A stretch of DNA of 64,000 nt from the NCBI RefSeq assembly GCF_001612615.1, contig NZ_BDAU01000028.1, positions 124,001 to 188,000 on the forward strand. The letters are read 5' to 3'. Every line of letters begins with the position of its first letter. Position 1 is the stretch's first letter. Positions 52,003 through 61,004 of the stretch are shown piece by piece. Under the pieces are notes generated by a model. The model was not told where the DNA came from and did not search any database. It saw nothing but the letters and a program-made list of their open reading frames with translations. The DNA comes from Nocardia amikacinitolerans NBRC 108937. GTDB lineage: Bacteria; Actinomycetota; Actinomycetes; Mycobacteriales; Mycobacteriaceae. A program made the translations under genes and the position numbers.

Positions 52003-52320
52003 ATGGCAAAGATGTCGGCGGACACCGAGGGCATCGCCGCCTACGGCGCCACCGCCGAGGTGATGGCCGGTGAAATGGCCGGTGTCGCAGCGGGGGCCGC
52101 GGGCGCCTCGCCCGCGTTGCTCGGGCCGATCATGGGCCTCATCGGCGGGGATTTCATGGCCGCGTACTCCGCGGCCCACGCCGGACACGTCGCGTCGATC
52201 GCGCAACTGTCAGCGGTCCTTTCCAGCATGGGCGGCGCGGCGGCCGGCGCGGCGACCGTGCTCACCGAGACCGACCTGAACAACGCGGCCGCGCTGAAGT
52301 CCGCCGACCTGGACGGATGA
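52003..52320 (+). CDS. ESX/type VII secretion target-like small protein
   Basis: A 105-residue protein starting MAKMSADTEGIAAYGATAEV. It is Ala/Gly-rich and helical, resembling EspC/DUF2580-type substrates of type VII secretion, with VMAGEMAGVAAGAAGASPAL early and a helical hairpin. GGGGGAAG precedes ATG 52003. It opens a four-gene unit with an NlpC/P60 hydrolase and a YbaB-like protein. No secretion ATPase is present in the window, so an ESX machine elsewhere would be needed. Confidence 0.6.
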   Translation: MAKMSADTEGIAAYGATAEVMAGEMAGVAAGAAGASPALLGPIMGLIGGDFMAAYSAAHAGHVASIAQLSAVLSSMGGAAAGAATVLTETDLNNAAALKSADLDG

Positions 52321-52324
52321 GCCG

Positions 52325-53443
52325 GTGATCGACGTCAACCTCCTGGTCAAGCCGCTGCTCGACCTGCTCGGCAGCTTCGGCACCGGCGTGCTGCCCAGCG
52401 GCGGCCCCGCCGACTCGCTGGTCTCCACCTCGACGGCGCTGGATCAGCTGCATCAGTTGGGCCGCAACAGCATCAACCAGATGAACACCGCGTGGGACGG
52501 CGTCGCCGCCGACGCCGCGACCGCGAAGGCACTGCGCGTGCAGACCTCCGCCGCGAACATCTCCGACCGCGGCAACGAGATGGCGACGGTCGTCGACCAG
52601 GCCGCCACCGAGGTGGAGACCGGGCAGAAGGATCTCAACGGCATCGTCCAGTCCTTCGTGAACACCGCGACGGCGCTCGGCCCGACGATCGCGACGCCGC
52701 CGGGATTCGCGGCACTGGTCGGCACCGCCATCGATCACCTGAACCAGGGACTCGGCGTGGTCGGCCGGGTGCGCAACGAACTGGACACGCACACCGCGAC
52801 CATGACCCAGCTGACCCCGGCGCCCTCGAGCCCGTCGCTCGCGTCGCTGCCCGGCGCGATCACCAGCACCGCGGGCTCCGGCCTCCAAGGCCTGATGGGC
52901 GTGGTCGGCCAGGCCGGTTCGCTGATCACCAGCGTGGCGAGCACTTCGGCGCAGAACGTCGCCAAGACGAGTCCGGGCACGAACAACACCTCGAGCTCGA
53001 ACTCCACGAAGCCCGGCGACAGCACCGCCGCGCCGAGCAGCAAGGACGGCGTCAAGATCACCCTGCCGGACGGCAGTGTCGTCGAGGCGCCGAACGAGAA
53101 GGCCGCGACCGCCGTCCAGTCGGCGCTGAGCGCGGTCGGCACCCCGTACGTCTGGGGCGGCAACACCCCTGGGTCCGGCATCGATTGCAGCGGCCTCACC
53201 AAGTACGCCTACGGCGAGGCGGGCGTCGAACTGCCGCGCCTTGCCCAGGAACAGCACATCGGACACCCGCAGGTGTCGCCCGGCGATCTGATGCCGGGTG
53301 ACCTGGCCGTATGGGACGGCCATGTCGCCATGGTCGTCGGCAACGGACAGCTCGTCGAGGCCGGTGATCCGGTCTCGGTCAGTTCCATCCGAACGGAGAA
53401 CATGGGTATGGAGTTCTACGGCTTCTACAGGCCGACAGCATGA
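52325..53443 (+). CDS. NlpC/P60 peptidase with WXG-like N-terminal domain
   Basis: A 372-residue protein. The N-terminal about 150 residues are helical and contain NQMNTAWDGVAADAATAKAL, like a WXG100/ESX-type helical pair. Residues 210-250 are a Ser/Thr/Asn-rich linker. The C-terminal NlpC/P60 (C40) hydrolase has the catalytic cysteine in GSGIDCSGLTKYAYGEAGV and histidine in VWDGHVAMVVGNG. There is no signal peptide, so export through a type VII system is plausible, with peptidoglycan peptide cleavage outside. It starts with GTG four bases after the preceding stop, and overlaps the next gene (ATGA). Confidence 0.82.
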   Translation: MIDVNLLVKPLLDLLGSFGTGVLPSGGPADSLVSTSTALDQLHQLGRNSINQMNTAWDGVAADAATAKALRVQTSAANISDRGNEMATVVDQAATEVETGQKDLNGIVQSFVNTATALGPTIATPPGFAALVGTAIDHLNQGLGVVGRVRNELDTHTATMTQLTPAPSSPSLASLPGAITSTAGSGLQGLMGVVGQAGSLITSVASTSAQNVAKTSPGTNNTSSSNSTKPGDSTAAPSSKDGVKITLPDGSVVEAPNEKAATAVQSALSAVGTPYVWGGNTPGSGIDCSGLTKYAYGEAGVELPRLAQEQHIGHPQVSPGDLMPGDLAVWDGHVAMVVGNGQLVEAGDPVSVSSIRTENMGMEFYGFYRPTA

Positions 53444-53790
53444 CCGAGCAGCAGGCCCAGCAGATCCCGAACGTCACCCTGGCCGTCAGCCAGAACCGGT
53501 CCGGCACCATCGCGGTGCGCGCGACCGACCAAGGCATGCCGGTCGAGATCAAGTTCGAGCGCAGCGAATACCGTTACGGCGCACAGGCTCTCGCCAACGA
53601 GATCCTGCGCCTGACCCAGCGCTCGGCCATCGCCGCGCGCGCCAAGCGCCGCGAGGTCCTCGCCGAGTCGGGCATGCCCGCCGACATCCTGGACCGGCTC
53701 GGACTGCCGACCAGGCAGCAGGCGGTCGACGAACTCGACCGCATCGACGACGCCGACACGGGACCGACGAGCTGGATGCGGCCGGTATGA
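53440..53790 (+). CDS. Small protein in type-VII-associated operon
   Basis: A 116-residue protein starting MTEQQAQQIPNVTLAVSQNR. The first half has beta character (VRATDQGMPVEIKFERSEYR), the second is helical and basic (RLTQRSAIAARAKRREVLAE). It shares the ATGA overlap with the hydrolase gene and precedes the YbaB-like gene by 31 bases. I do not recognise a family; it looks like a partner or chaperone rather than an enzyme. Confidence 0.65.
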   Translation: MTEQQAQQIPNVTLAVSQNRSGTIAVRATDQGMPVEIKFERSEYRYGAQALANEILRLTQRSAIAARAKRREVLAESGMPADILDRLGLPTRQQAVDELDRIDDADTGPTSWMRPV

Positions 53791-53821
53791 GCAAGCGGAG
53801 CGAGCGAAGCGAGGAATTGGC
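53791..53821 (+). promoter_or_regulatory. AGCGGAGCGAGCGAAGCG-type spacer with ribosome site
   Basis: The spacer before the YbaB-like gene contains CGGAGCGAGCGAAGCGAGGA. This simple purine-cytosine pattern is familiar as a recurring gene-junction sequence in actinobacteria; GAGGAA near its end serves as ribosome site. Confidence 0.45.
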
Positions 53822-54169
53822 ATGAGTGCCGAGATGGACGCGCTCGTCGCGAGCGCGACCCAGAAACTGGAAGCGCTCGAGGCCGCACTGTACGGCCTCA
53901 AGCAGGTGCGCGGCCAGTTCACCACCGAGGACGGCGCGGTCACCGTCGAGGTGAACAGCGAGGGCGCGCTGGTCGGTCTGACGCTGTCGGAGGCGGTCAC
54001 GTCGATGGCCCCCGCCGACGTCTCCCAGCTGATCGTCTGGGCTTGCAGGCAGGCCTCCGAGGACGCGGGAGCGCAGCGCTCGAAGGTCGTTGCGACACTG
54101 AACGAGTCGTTCGCCCCGGCGCCCAACGGCGCGGCGGGCACAATTGGGGGCGGGCCGGATAGTGCCTGA
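53822..54169 (+). CDS. YbaB/EbfC-family protein
   Basis: A 115-residue protein of the YbaB/EbfC nucleoid-associated fold, judged from an N-terminal coiled helix (DALVASATQKLEALEAALY), a central strand pair (TTEDGAVTVEVNSEGALVG) and a C-terminal helix. In actinobacteria such proteins often accompany ESX-type gene clusters rather than the dnaX-recR locus. It ends the four-gene unit; the Rv3311-like gene follows with its own promoter. Confidence 0.75.
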   Translation: MSAEMDALVASATQKLEALEAALYGLKQVRGQFTTEDGAVTVEVNSEGALVGLTLSEAVTSMAPADVSQLIVWACRQASEDAGAQRSKVVATLNESFAPAPNGAAGTIGGGPDSA

Positions 54170-54182
54170 GCCGGAAGGTCGA

Positions 54183-54188
54183 TAGGCT
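54183..54188 (+). promoter_or_regulatory. -10 element of Rv3311-like gene
   Basis: TAGGCT ends seven bases before ATG 54196 with no ribosome-binding site, indicating a leaderless transcript separate from the type-VII-associated unit. Confidence 0.5.
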
Positions 54189-54195
54189 TCCGCAC

Positions 54196-55440
54196 ATGGC
54201 TTCTGGAGACATCGTCCCGATCGAGCTCGGCCTGACCGACGGCGATCTCGTCACCCTGTGGGCACCGCGCTGGCGCGACGGTGACGACGAGTGGATGGCA
54301 TTCCTCGGACATGAGGATTCCCTCTATGGTTTCGACACCGTCGCCGAACTGGCCGCGTTCATCCGGACCAGCTCCGACAACGATCTGGTCGACCATCCCG
54401 CGTGGAAGGTCGTCGCCGGACTCTCGGCGGTGGAACTGGAGCCGGAGGAGAATTTCACGTTCGACCTGGTCGCGGTGCCGGAGCTGGCCGCGGGCGATCC
54501 CGACGTGGACAGCATCGCCGAGCTGGAGGACACCCTCGGCATGGTCCGCAACATCGGCGAGGTGTGCGAGCTGGAGACGGTCACCAAGTTCTTCGGCTCG
54601 CATCCCGTGCTCGGCGCGCTGCCGGGCGGGGTGAGCGCGTTCGTCGGTCGGGACGGCGAGGAACTCTGGGACCAGATCGGCGCGGCCATCGCCAAGGACT
54701 GGGACTCGGTGCTCGACGCCATCGACTCGGTGGTCGCCACCCCGGACGTGGACGCCGAAGCCGTCGCGGTCGCCGAGGCCGAGTTGCTCGCGGCCGAGGA
54801 GAACGTGGTCGACGCCGACGACGCGGCCGACAGCGACGAGGACGAGGAGTTCGAGGCCGTCGACTTGGACGACGAGGACGAGGAGGAAGACGACTCGTTC
54901 TGGCACGAGGTCGGCATCGACCCGGTCAAGATCGTCACCTCGGACGGCACCTATTTCACGCTGCGCTGCTACCTCGACGACGAACCGATCTTCCTCGGCA
55001 AGAACGGCTCGATCACGGTCTTCGGCTCCGAGCGCGCCCTCGCGCGCTACCTCGCCGACGAGCACGACCACGATCTGGCGCGAGTGAGCACCTACGGCGA
55101 GGTACAGACCGCCGCCGTGGACGGCTCGCTCGAGGTCGAGGTGACCGACGAGAACGTCTATGTGCTGCCCGGCCTGGCCGACGACCTGGCCGAGGGACCG
55201 GAGGCGGTCGACATCGAACAGCTCGACCTGGCCGTCGAATTGTTCACCGATGCCGCCGACTACGCCGAGGACGACGCCGTCGAGCAGGCGCTGGCCCAGT
55301 CCACTCCCCTGGGCTGGTACGTGTCGTACCTGCTGAACCCGGACCCGACCCGGATGGCGCCGAACCCGCCGTTCGCCGCCGAAGCGCAGAGCTGGCGCGA
55401 GCTCGAGCGTGCGTTCGAGGCCCGGCTCGCGCCGCAGTAG
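54196..55440 (+). CDS. Rv3311-like acidic primosomal/hypothetical protein
   Basis: A 414-residue strongly acidic soluble protein that matches Rv3311 in position and N-terminal wording (SGDIVPIELGLTDGDLVTLW). The middle (about residues 205-245) is dominated by Asp and Glu (AVDLDDEDEEEDDSFWHE). Two similar halves each carry a segment like SVYGFD/SITVFGSERALARYL followed by a helix, hinting at internal duplication. Function is not known; no catalytic motif is seen. Ends in a bidirectional terminator. Confidence 0.75.
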   Translation: MASGDIVPIELGLTDGDLVTLWAPRWRDGDDEWMAFLGHEDSLYGFDTVAELAAFIRTSSDNDLVDHPAWKVVAGLSAVELEPEENFTFDLVAVPELAAGDPDVDSIAELEDTLGMVRNIGEVCELETVTKFFGSHPVLGALPGGVSAFVGRDGEELWDQIGAAIAKDWDSVLDAIDSVVATPDVDAEAVAVAEAELLAAEENVVDADDAADSDEDEEFEAVDLDDEDEEEDDSFWHEVGIDPVKIVTSDGTYFTLRCYLDDEPIFLGKNGSITVFGSERALARYLADEHDHDLARVSTYGEVQTAAVDGSLEVEVTDENVYVLPGLADDLAEGPEAVDIEQLDLAVELFTDAADYAEDDAVEQALAQSTPLGWYVSYLLNPDPTRMAPNPPFAAEAQSWRELERAFEARLAPQ

Positions 55441-55451
55441 TCCGCTGAAAT

Positions 55452-55473
55452 GGGGCCGAATCCGTTCGGCCCC
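55452..55473. terminator. Bidirectional terminator
   Basis: GGGGCCGAA - TCCG - TTCGGCCCC, nine-base perfect arms. Flanking GAAAT and ATTTC extend it as an interrupted outer stem. It lies between the convergent Rv3311-like and thioesterase-like genes, with its end four bases before the latter's stop. Confidence 0.7.
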
Positions 55474-55476
55474 AAC

Positions 55477-56133
55477 TCATTTCAGTCTGATCCAGATGTG
55501 CTCGGCGCGACCGAGCAGCCGCTCGTCCGCGCCGTAGACCGCGGTGGCGGAATAGAGCTTGCGACCCTGCACGCCATGACTTTCCCCGACCACCACGCAC
55601 GGCTCGCCCGCCTCGGGCAGGCCGAACACCGCGGCGGTCATCGAGCCGAGCAGTGCTGGCTGCTCCAGCATGCCGGGTACCGACCAACCGCCAGGGCAGT
55701 CCAGCGCCGCCCACAGCAGCGCGGCGTCGATCGGCAGCGTCTCGTCAGGCGTCCACGGGGCCGCGACCACGCCCTCGCGCACCGGACCCGGCTCGATGCG
55801 CAGGCCGTCCCCGCGCGCGTTTCCGCAGACGAAGCAGTGCGCGAACATGTCGTTGGTCTCGTACGAGCCAGCGGCGACTTCCGCCACCTCGCGCGGCACG
55901 GATCCCGGGACGTCCCGTTCGAACGCGCCCGCCCGCGATTCCGCGATCAGGCGCTCACCGTCGAACAACTTGCCGTCGTCCAGCCGCAACGGCGTGTCCA
56001 GCGGAGCCGGGTTCCGCAGCATCACCGTCACCGCGCTCTCGTCGCGGTGTTCGGCGAGGCGTCCGGCGACATAGCCGCCGTTGCCGGAATTCGGTGGGCC
56101 GTTGAACCGACCGGGAATCTGCACAATCGTCAC
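55477..56133 (-). CDS. Hotdog-fold thioesterase-like protein
   Basis: A 218-residue protein with two hotdog-like halves. GRFNGPPNSGNGGYVAGRLA at the N-terminus is typical of acyl-CoA thioesterase-like proteins, and FAHCFVCGNARGDGLRI carries two close cysteines and the family GxxNxxG-like turn. The second half has LLWAALDCPGGWSV and GSMTAAVFGL. Probably binds or hydrolyses an acyl-CoA, though no strict active site is visible. Stands between two salvage blocks without an obvious partner. Confidence 0.7.
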   Translation of the reverse strand: MTIVQIPGRFNGPPNSGNGGYVAGRLAEHRDESAVTVMLRNPAPLDTPLRLDDGKLFDGERLIAESRAGAFERDVPGSVPREVAEVAAGSYETNDMFAHCFVCGNARGDGLRIEPGPVREGVVAAPWTPDETLPIDAALLWAALDCPGGWSVPGMLEQPALLGSMTAAVFGLPEAGEPCVVVGESHGVQGRKLYSATAVYGADERLLGRAEHIWIRLK

Positions 56134-56191
56134 GAGATCCCACGATAACGAGGTCTATCGGAGGCTCTTCGTGGGCGGGCGGTGCGAAACT

Positions 56192-57289
56192 TCAGCCGAG
56201 CAGCACCGCGTATCCGGGCTTGATGATGTCGTCGATGATGCGCAGCCGGTCCGGGAACGGGATGAAGGCCGACTTCATCGCGTTGATGGTGAAGCGCTCC
56301 AGATCGCTCCAGCCGTAGCCGAAGGTCTCCACCAGCTTCAGCATCTCCGCACTCATCGTCGTGTCGCTCATCAGGCGGTTGTCGGTGTTCACCGTGACGC
56401 GGAAGCGCAGCCGGGCGAGCAGATCGAACGGGTGCTTGTCCAAGGCGGGCACCGCGCCGGTCTGCACATTCGACGACGGACACAGCTCGAGCGGAATTCG
56501 CATGTCCCGCACGTAATTCGCGACCAGACCCAGTTCCGCGTCCGCCAGCGCGCCCGGCACGTGGATGTCGTCGGTGATGCGCACGCCGTGCCCGAGCCGG
56601 TCGGCGCCGCAGAACGCCAGCGCCTCGTGGATCGACGGCAGGCCGAACGCCTCGCCCGCGTGGATGGTGAAGTGCGCGCTGTTCGCCCGCATGTACTCGA
56701 ACGCGTCGAGATGCCTGCTCGGCGGAAAGCCCGCCTCCGCGCCCGCGATGTCGAAGCCGCCGACGCCGCGGTCGCGCCAGCGCACCGTGAGCTCGGCGAT
56801 CTCGCGCGAACGCGCCGCGTGCCGCATGGCAGTGAGCAGGCAAGTCACCACGATGGAATGGCCCGCCTCGGCGGCGGCCGCCTCGCCCTCGCGGAAGCCG
56901 GCCAAGGTGTGCTCGACCACCTCGTCCATGCTCAGTCCGCGCTCCAGGTGCTGCTCGGGCGCGAAGCGCACTTCCGCGTACACCACGCCGTCGGCGGCCA
57001 GGTCCTCGGCGCATTCGCGGGCCACTCGGCGCAGGCCCTCCGGTGTCTGCATCACCGCGACGGTGTGCGCGAACGTCTCCAGGTAGCGCTCCAGCGAACC
57101 GCTGTCGGCGGCGTCGCGGAACCAGGCCGCGAGGGTCGCCTCGTCGGTGGCGGGTAGGTCTTCGTAACCGCAATCGGCGGCGAGCTCCAGTACCGTCGCG
57201 GGCCGCAGACCACCGTCGAGGTGATCGTGCAGCAGCGCCTTGGGAGCTTGGCGGATCGAGGCGAGGGTGAGCGGCATCGGTCCTGTCAT
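56192..57289 (-). CDS. add: Adenosine deaminase
   Basis: A 365-residue zinc adenosine deaminase that turns adenosine or deoxyadenosine into inosine. Metal ligands are in LLHDHLDGGLRP; the catalytic glutamate in TIHAGEAFGLPS; another histidine in DRLGHGVRI; the C-terminal aspartates in TVNTDNRLMSDTTM. Length equals its M. tuberculosis counterpart. ATG 57289 is chosen because TAACGT lies exactly six bases before it, giving a leaderless message; a GTG two codons earlier would otherwise be possible. It lies downstream of deoA on the same strand. Confidence 0.94.
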   Translation of the reverse strand: MTGPMPLTLASIRQAPKALLHDHLDGGLRPATVLELAADCGYEDLPATDEATLAAWFRDAADSGSLERYLETFAHTVAVMQTPEGLRRVARECAEDLAADGVVYAEVRFAPEQHLERGLSMDEVVEHTLAGFREGEAAAAEAGHSIVVTCLLTAMRHAARSREIAELTVRWRDRGVGGFDIAGAEAGFPPSRHLDAFEYMRANSAHFTIHAGEAFGLPSIHEALAFCGADRLGHGVRITDDIHVPGALADAELGLVANYVRDMRIPLELCPSSNVQTGAVPALDKHPFDLLARLRFRVTVNTDNRLMSDTTMSAEMLKLVETFGYGWSDLERFTINAMKSAFIPFPDRLRIIDDIIKPGYAVLLG

Positions 57290-57295
57290 GACCAC

Positions 57296-57301
57296 ACGTT
57301 A
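57296..57301 (-). promoter_or_regulatory. -10 element of add, leaderless
   Basis: Reverse-strand TAACGT ends six bases before ATG 57289 (GTGGTC between), so transcription likely begins at the start codon. Confidence 0.5.
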
Positions 57302-57512
57302 GCCGCGCCGCGCGGAATCGGCAGCGAAGTTCCGGCGTGGCAACCATCTCGTTGCCGGCGAGCCATGGAGTGGTCCACAGCGCGTTCGCGCGGCGTTGCC
57401 GATCACGGTCGTCCGCCGTGCCGGGCCGAGCACGGTGCGCGACTCCCGGTGCCGTCCCGGCATGCCCGCCTGCACGAGCGGCTGGACGGCTCGCGCACCG
57501 ACGGCCCGGCGC

Positions 57513-58802
<1,290 letters not shown>

Positions 58803-58897
58803 CCGGCCAGTCTGGCACGACACCCCGCCGCCGCTGGTTCTTGTCGGAGGCCTCCGATAGCCTCGCCGCATCAATCGATCGACGAAGGGGGATTCAG

Positions 58898-59167
58898 ATG
58901 ACTTACGCCGAGTTGAACCGACGGGTTACCCGGATCGAGACGCGCACCCGCGAGGTCGAGGCTTGCCACTCCGAGTCAATCTACAAGCTGACCCGGCGGG
59001 CGGCGCGGACGGACATCGTGACCGGACGTCTGGTCGTCGGCATGAACCAACTGGGTCGCGGTATTGCGCTGATGATGGAGCGCATGGGGCTGCCACCGCT
59101 CGAGTTCGCGGAGGTATCGATGCCAACCGAAGCGGAAATCGACGACGCACTCGAGGCCGACTGCTGA
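58898..59167 (+). CDS. Small tandem paralogue A
   Basis: An 89-residue protein. MTYAELNRRVTRIETRTREV starts a coiled helix; the middle carries VVGMNQLGRGIALMMERMGL, then PTEAEIDDALEADC. It is clearly related to the next gene (matching RRxxRIETR, the GxxLMMxRMGL core and the final acidic xxxDC). GAAGGGGG precedes ATG 58898. The C-terminal cysteine is conserved in both. The pair sits inside the deoA-cdd interval that is tight in M. tuberculosis. Function unknown; a helical partner or scaffold role is inference. Confidence 0.65.
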   Translation: MTYAELNRRVTRIETRTREVEACHSESIYKLTRRAARTDIVTGRLVVGMNQLGRGIALMMERMGLPPLEFAEVSMPTEAEIDDALEADC

Positions 59168-59180
59168 CGAGGGGGCGACT

Positions 59181-59429
59181 ATGACTTGTTCGGATCTGGA
59201 TCGCAGGATGGCCAGGATCGAGACGCGCGTCGCCGATCTCGAGGAGACGCTGCTGCGAGACGTTCGCGGGGTGAAGGTCTTCGCGAACCGGCTCGCGGCT
59301 CAGTCGTCGACCATCGGTGAGGGTGTCGCGCTGATGATGCAACGAATGGGGCTCACTCCCATTCGCGTGCCGACTGTCGAGCCGCCCACCCCGGCCGAGA
59401 TCGACGAGTCGTTCGAAGACGACTGCTGA
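59181..59429 (+). CDS. Small tandem paralogue B
   Basis: An 82-residue paralogue of the preceding gene, 13 bases downstream. It reads MTCSDLDRRMARIETRVADL, then a helix with EGVALMMQRMGLTPIRVP and the ending ESFEDDC. GAGGGGGCG serves as ribosome site. The two products probably form a heterodimer or homologous dimers through their N-terminal coiled helices. It converges with cdd, leaving only ten bases between the stops. Both keep an identical LMM.RMGL heart and a terminal cysteine that may bind metal or form a disulfide. Confidence 0.65.
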   Translation: MTCSDLDRRMARIETRVADLEETLLRDVRGVKVFANRLAAQSSTIGEGVALMMQRMGLTPIRVPTVEPPTPAEIDESFEDDC

Positions 59430-59439
59430 CGGATAGCGA

Positions 59440-59841
59440 CTACTGCTGCCCGGCGTTCAGGTCGTCGGGACCGAAGGCGTCGGGCAGCAGGGTGCTCAGC
59501 CGGACGGGGCCGGTGCGGTGGTCCACCAGGAGATCGCGGCCGCCGTGCTCGTAGAGGAGTTGGCGGCAGCGACCGCACGGCATCAGGATTTCGCCGCGGG
59601 AATCGCAGACCGAGACCGCCGCGAGACGCCCGCCGCCGCCCGCGAATAAGTTACCGACGAGTACGCATTCGGCGCAGAGGGCCAATCCATATGAGACATT
59701 TTCCACATTGCAACCGCTCACAATTCGACCGTCCGAAGTGAGAGCCGCGGCGCCGACCGGGAAACGGGAGTAGGGCGCATAGGCATTGCGCATAACTCGA
59801 ATAGCATTGTCGCGCAAAACATTCCACTCGATTTCCGACAT
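59440..59841 (-). CDS. cdd: Cytidine deaminase
   Basis: A 133-residue homotetrameric-type cytidine deaminase that converts cytidine to uridine. The substrate-binding GCNVENVSYGLALCAEC contains the catalytic CAE, and PCGRCRQLLYEHG provides the two other zinc cysteines. GGGAGG lies about six bases before ATG 59841. It belongs to the add-deoA-cdd block but is separated from deoA here by the paralogue pair on the other strand. Confidence 0.94.
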   Translation of the reverse strand: MSEIEWNVLRDNAIRVMRNAYAPYSRFPVGAAALTSDGRIVSGCNVENVSYGLALCAECVLVGNLFAGGGGRLAAVSVCDSRGEILMPCGRCRQLLYEHGGRDLLVDHRTGPVRLSTLLPDAFGPDDLNAGQQ

Positions 59842-60155
59842 CGCGAGCCTCCCGCCGAACCACCGCGAGGAGGGCGCACGAGAGCCCGCGCGCACCCCAT
59901 TACGCATCAACAAAGGCAAACCTAACCCAGCGCAATGTAGCGCAACGCACGGCACGCCGAATTAGTTCCGCGAAACCGAGAGGATTAGAGTCCACAACAG
60001 ATCGGTTCAGGTTCCCGGCGGGCCTCGCGCAAACGGAGCACCGTGCTCCAGCACACTCGGAGCACAGCGCAGCAACCTGGGCATTCGCCCCCTTCACGCG
60101 GCCGGCCCGGGACCTGAAACCGGGTCCATCAACGACGTTGGAGGCACCGCACTCT
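59842..60155. promoter_or_regulatory. sdhCDAB upstream region
   Basis: A 314-base divergent region between cdd and sdhC, without a gene. It holds the GGAGCAC palindrome cluster and should carry the sdh promoter. Confidence 0.5.
60035..60065. promoter_or_regulatory. GGAGCAC operator cluster upstream of sdhC
   Basis: GGAGCAC-C-GTGCTCC (60035-60049) is a perfect palindrome around one base, and a further GGAGCAC half-site lies at 60059-60065, 24 bases from the first. The cluster is 91-121 bases before the sdhC start and may bind a regulator of respiration. No adjacent regulator gene is present. Confidence 0.5.
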
Positions 60156-60554
60156 ATGACCACGATCGAAGCTCCGGCCCAGCCGAAGCGGAAGACGCTG
60201 TACCGAGGCGACCCCGGAATGTGGTCCTGGGCGCTGCACCGGATCACCGGTGTCACCATCTTCTTCTTCCTCTTCGTGCACGTCTTGGATACCGCACTGG
60301 TCCGCGTCAGCCCGGAGACCTACGACGCGGCGATCGAGACCTACAAGACCCCGCTCGTCGCGCTGATGGAGATGGGCCTCGTGGTCTGCGTGCTGTTCCA
60401 CGCGCTCAACGGCGTCCGCGTGATCCTCGTCGACTTCTGGTCCCAGGGCCCGCGCTACCAGCGCCAGATGCTCTGGATCGTGCTCGCCATCTGGATCCTG
60501 GTCTCGGCCGCCGGTATCGGCCGCCAGTTCTTCTACCTGTTCACGGAGCACTGA
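60156..60554 (+). CDS. sdhC: Succinate dehydrogenase cytochrome b subunit SdhC
   Basis: A 132-residue membrane anchor of complex II. It has three membrane helices beginning with LHRITGVTIFFFLFVHVL, containing the conserved His of the heme/quinone region, then a second near FLVCVLFHALNGVRVIL-type sequence (MEMGLVVCVLFHALNGVRV) and a third in LWIVLAIWILVSAAGIGR. ATG 60156 (protein MTTIEAPAQ) is chosen, with GGAGG 11 bases before. First gene of sdhCDAB. Confidence 0.93.
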   Translation: MTTIEAPAQPKRKTLYRGDPGMWSWALHRITGVTIFFFLFVHVLDTALVRVSPETYDAAIETYKTPLVALMEMGLVVCVLFHALNGVRVILVDFWSQGPRYQRQMLWIVLAIWILVSAAGIGRQFFYLFTEH

Positions 60555-60559
60555 TCGCC

Positions 60560-60991
60560 ATGACTGCACCTGTTCTCGGTAAGTCTTACGACCGCCCGGC
60601 CAGCCTGGATCTGCCCCGCTCGCCGCGCGCCCGCTCCAGCAACAACTTCGAGAAGTACGCGTGGCTGTTCATGCGCTTCTCCGGCCTGCTGCTGATGGTC
60701 CTTGTGCTGGGCCACATGTTCATCATGCTGATGATCGACGGCGGCGTGCAGCGGCTGAACTTCGCCTTCGTCGCGGGCCGCTGGGCCTCCCCGTTCTGGC
60801 AGATCTGGGACCTCACCATGCTGTGGCTGGCCCAGCTGCACGGCGGCAACGGTCTGCGCACCGTGATCGACGACTACTCCCGCAAGGACTCGACCCGGTT
60901 CTGGCTCAAGACCCTGCTGGTGATCTCGATGATCCTGGTCACGGGCGTCGGCACCTACGTCATCTTCACCTTCGACCCCAACATCAGTTAG
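60560..60991 (+). CDS. sdhD: Succinate dehydrogenase membrane anchor SdhD
   Basis: A 143-residue membrane anchor partner of SdhC. Three hydrophobic helices are visible, the first LLLMVLVLGHMFIMLMI with a histidine typical of the heme-proximal position, the second LTMLWLAQLHGGNGLRTVID, the third LLVISMILVTGVGTYVIF. It starts five bases after the sdhC stop. Together SdhC and SdhD hold the quinone site. Confidence 0.92.
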   Translation: MTAPVLGKSYDRPASLDLPRSPRARSSNNFEKYAWLFMRFSGLLLMVLVLGHMFIMLMIDGGVQRLNFAFVAGRWASPFWQIWDLTMLWLAQLHGGNGLRTVIDDYSRKDSTRFWLKTLLVISMILVTGVGTYVIFTFDPNIS

Positions 60992-61004
60992 GAACAGGCC
61001 CTCG

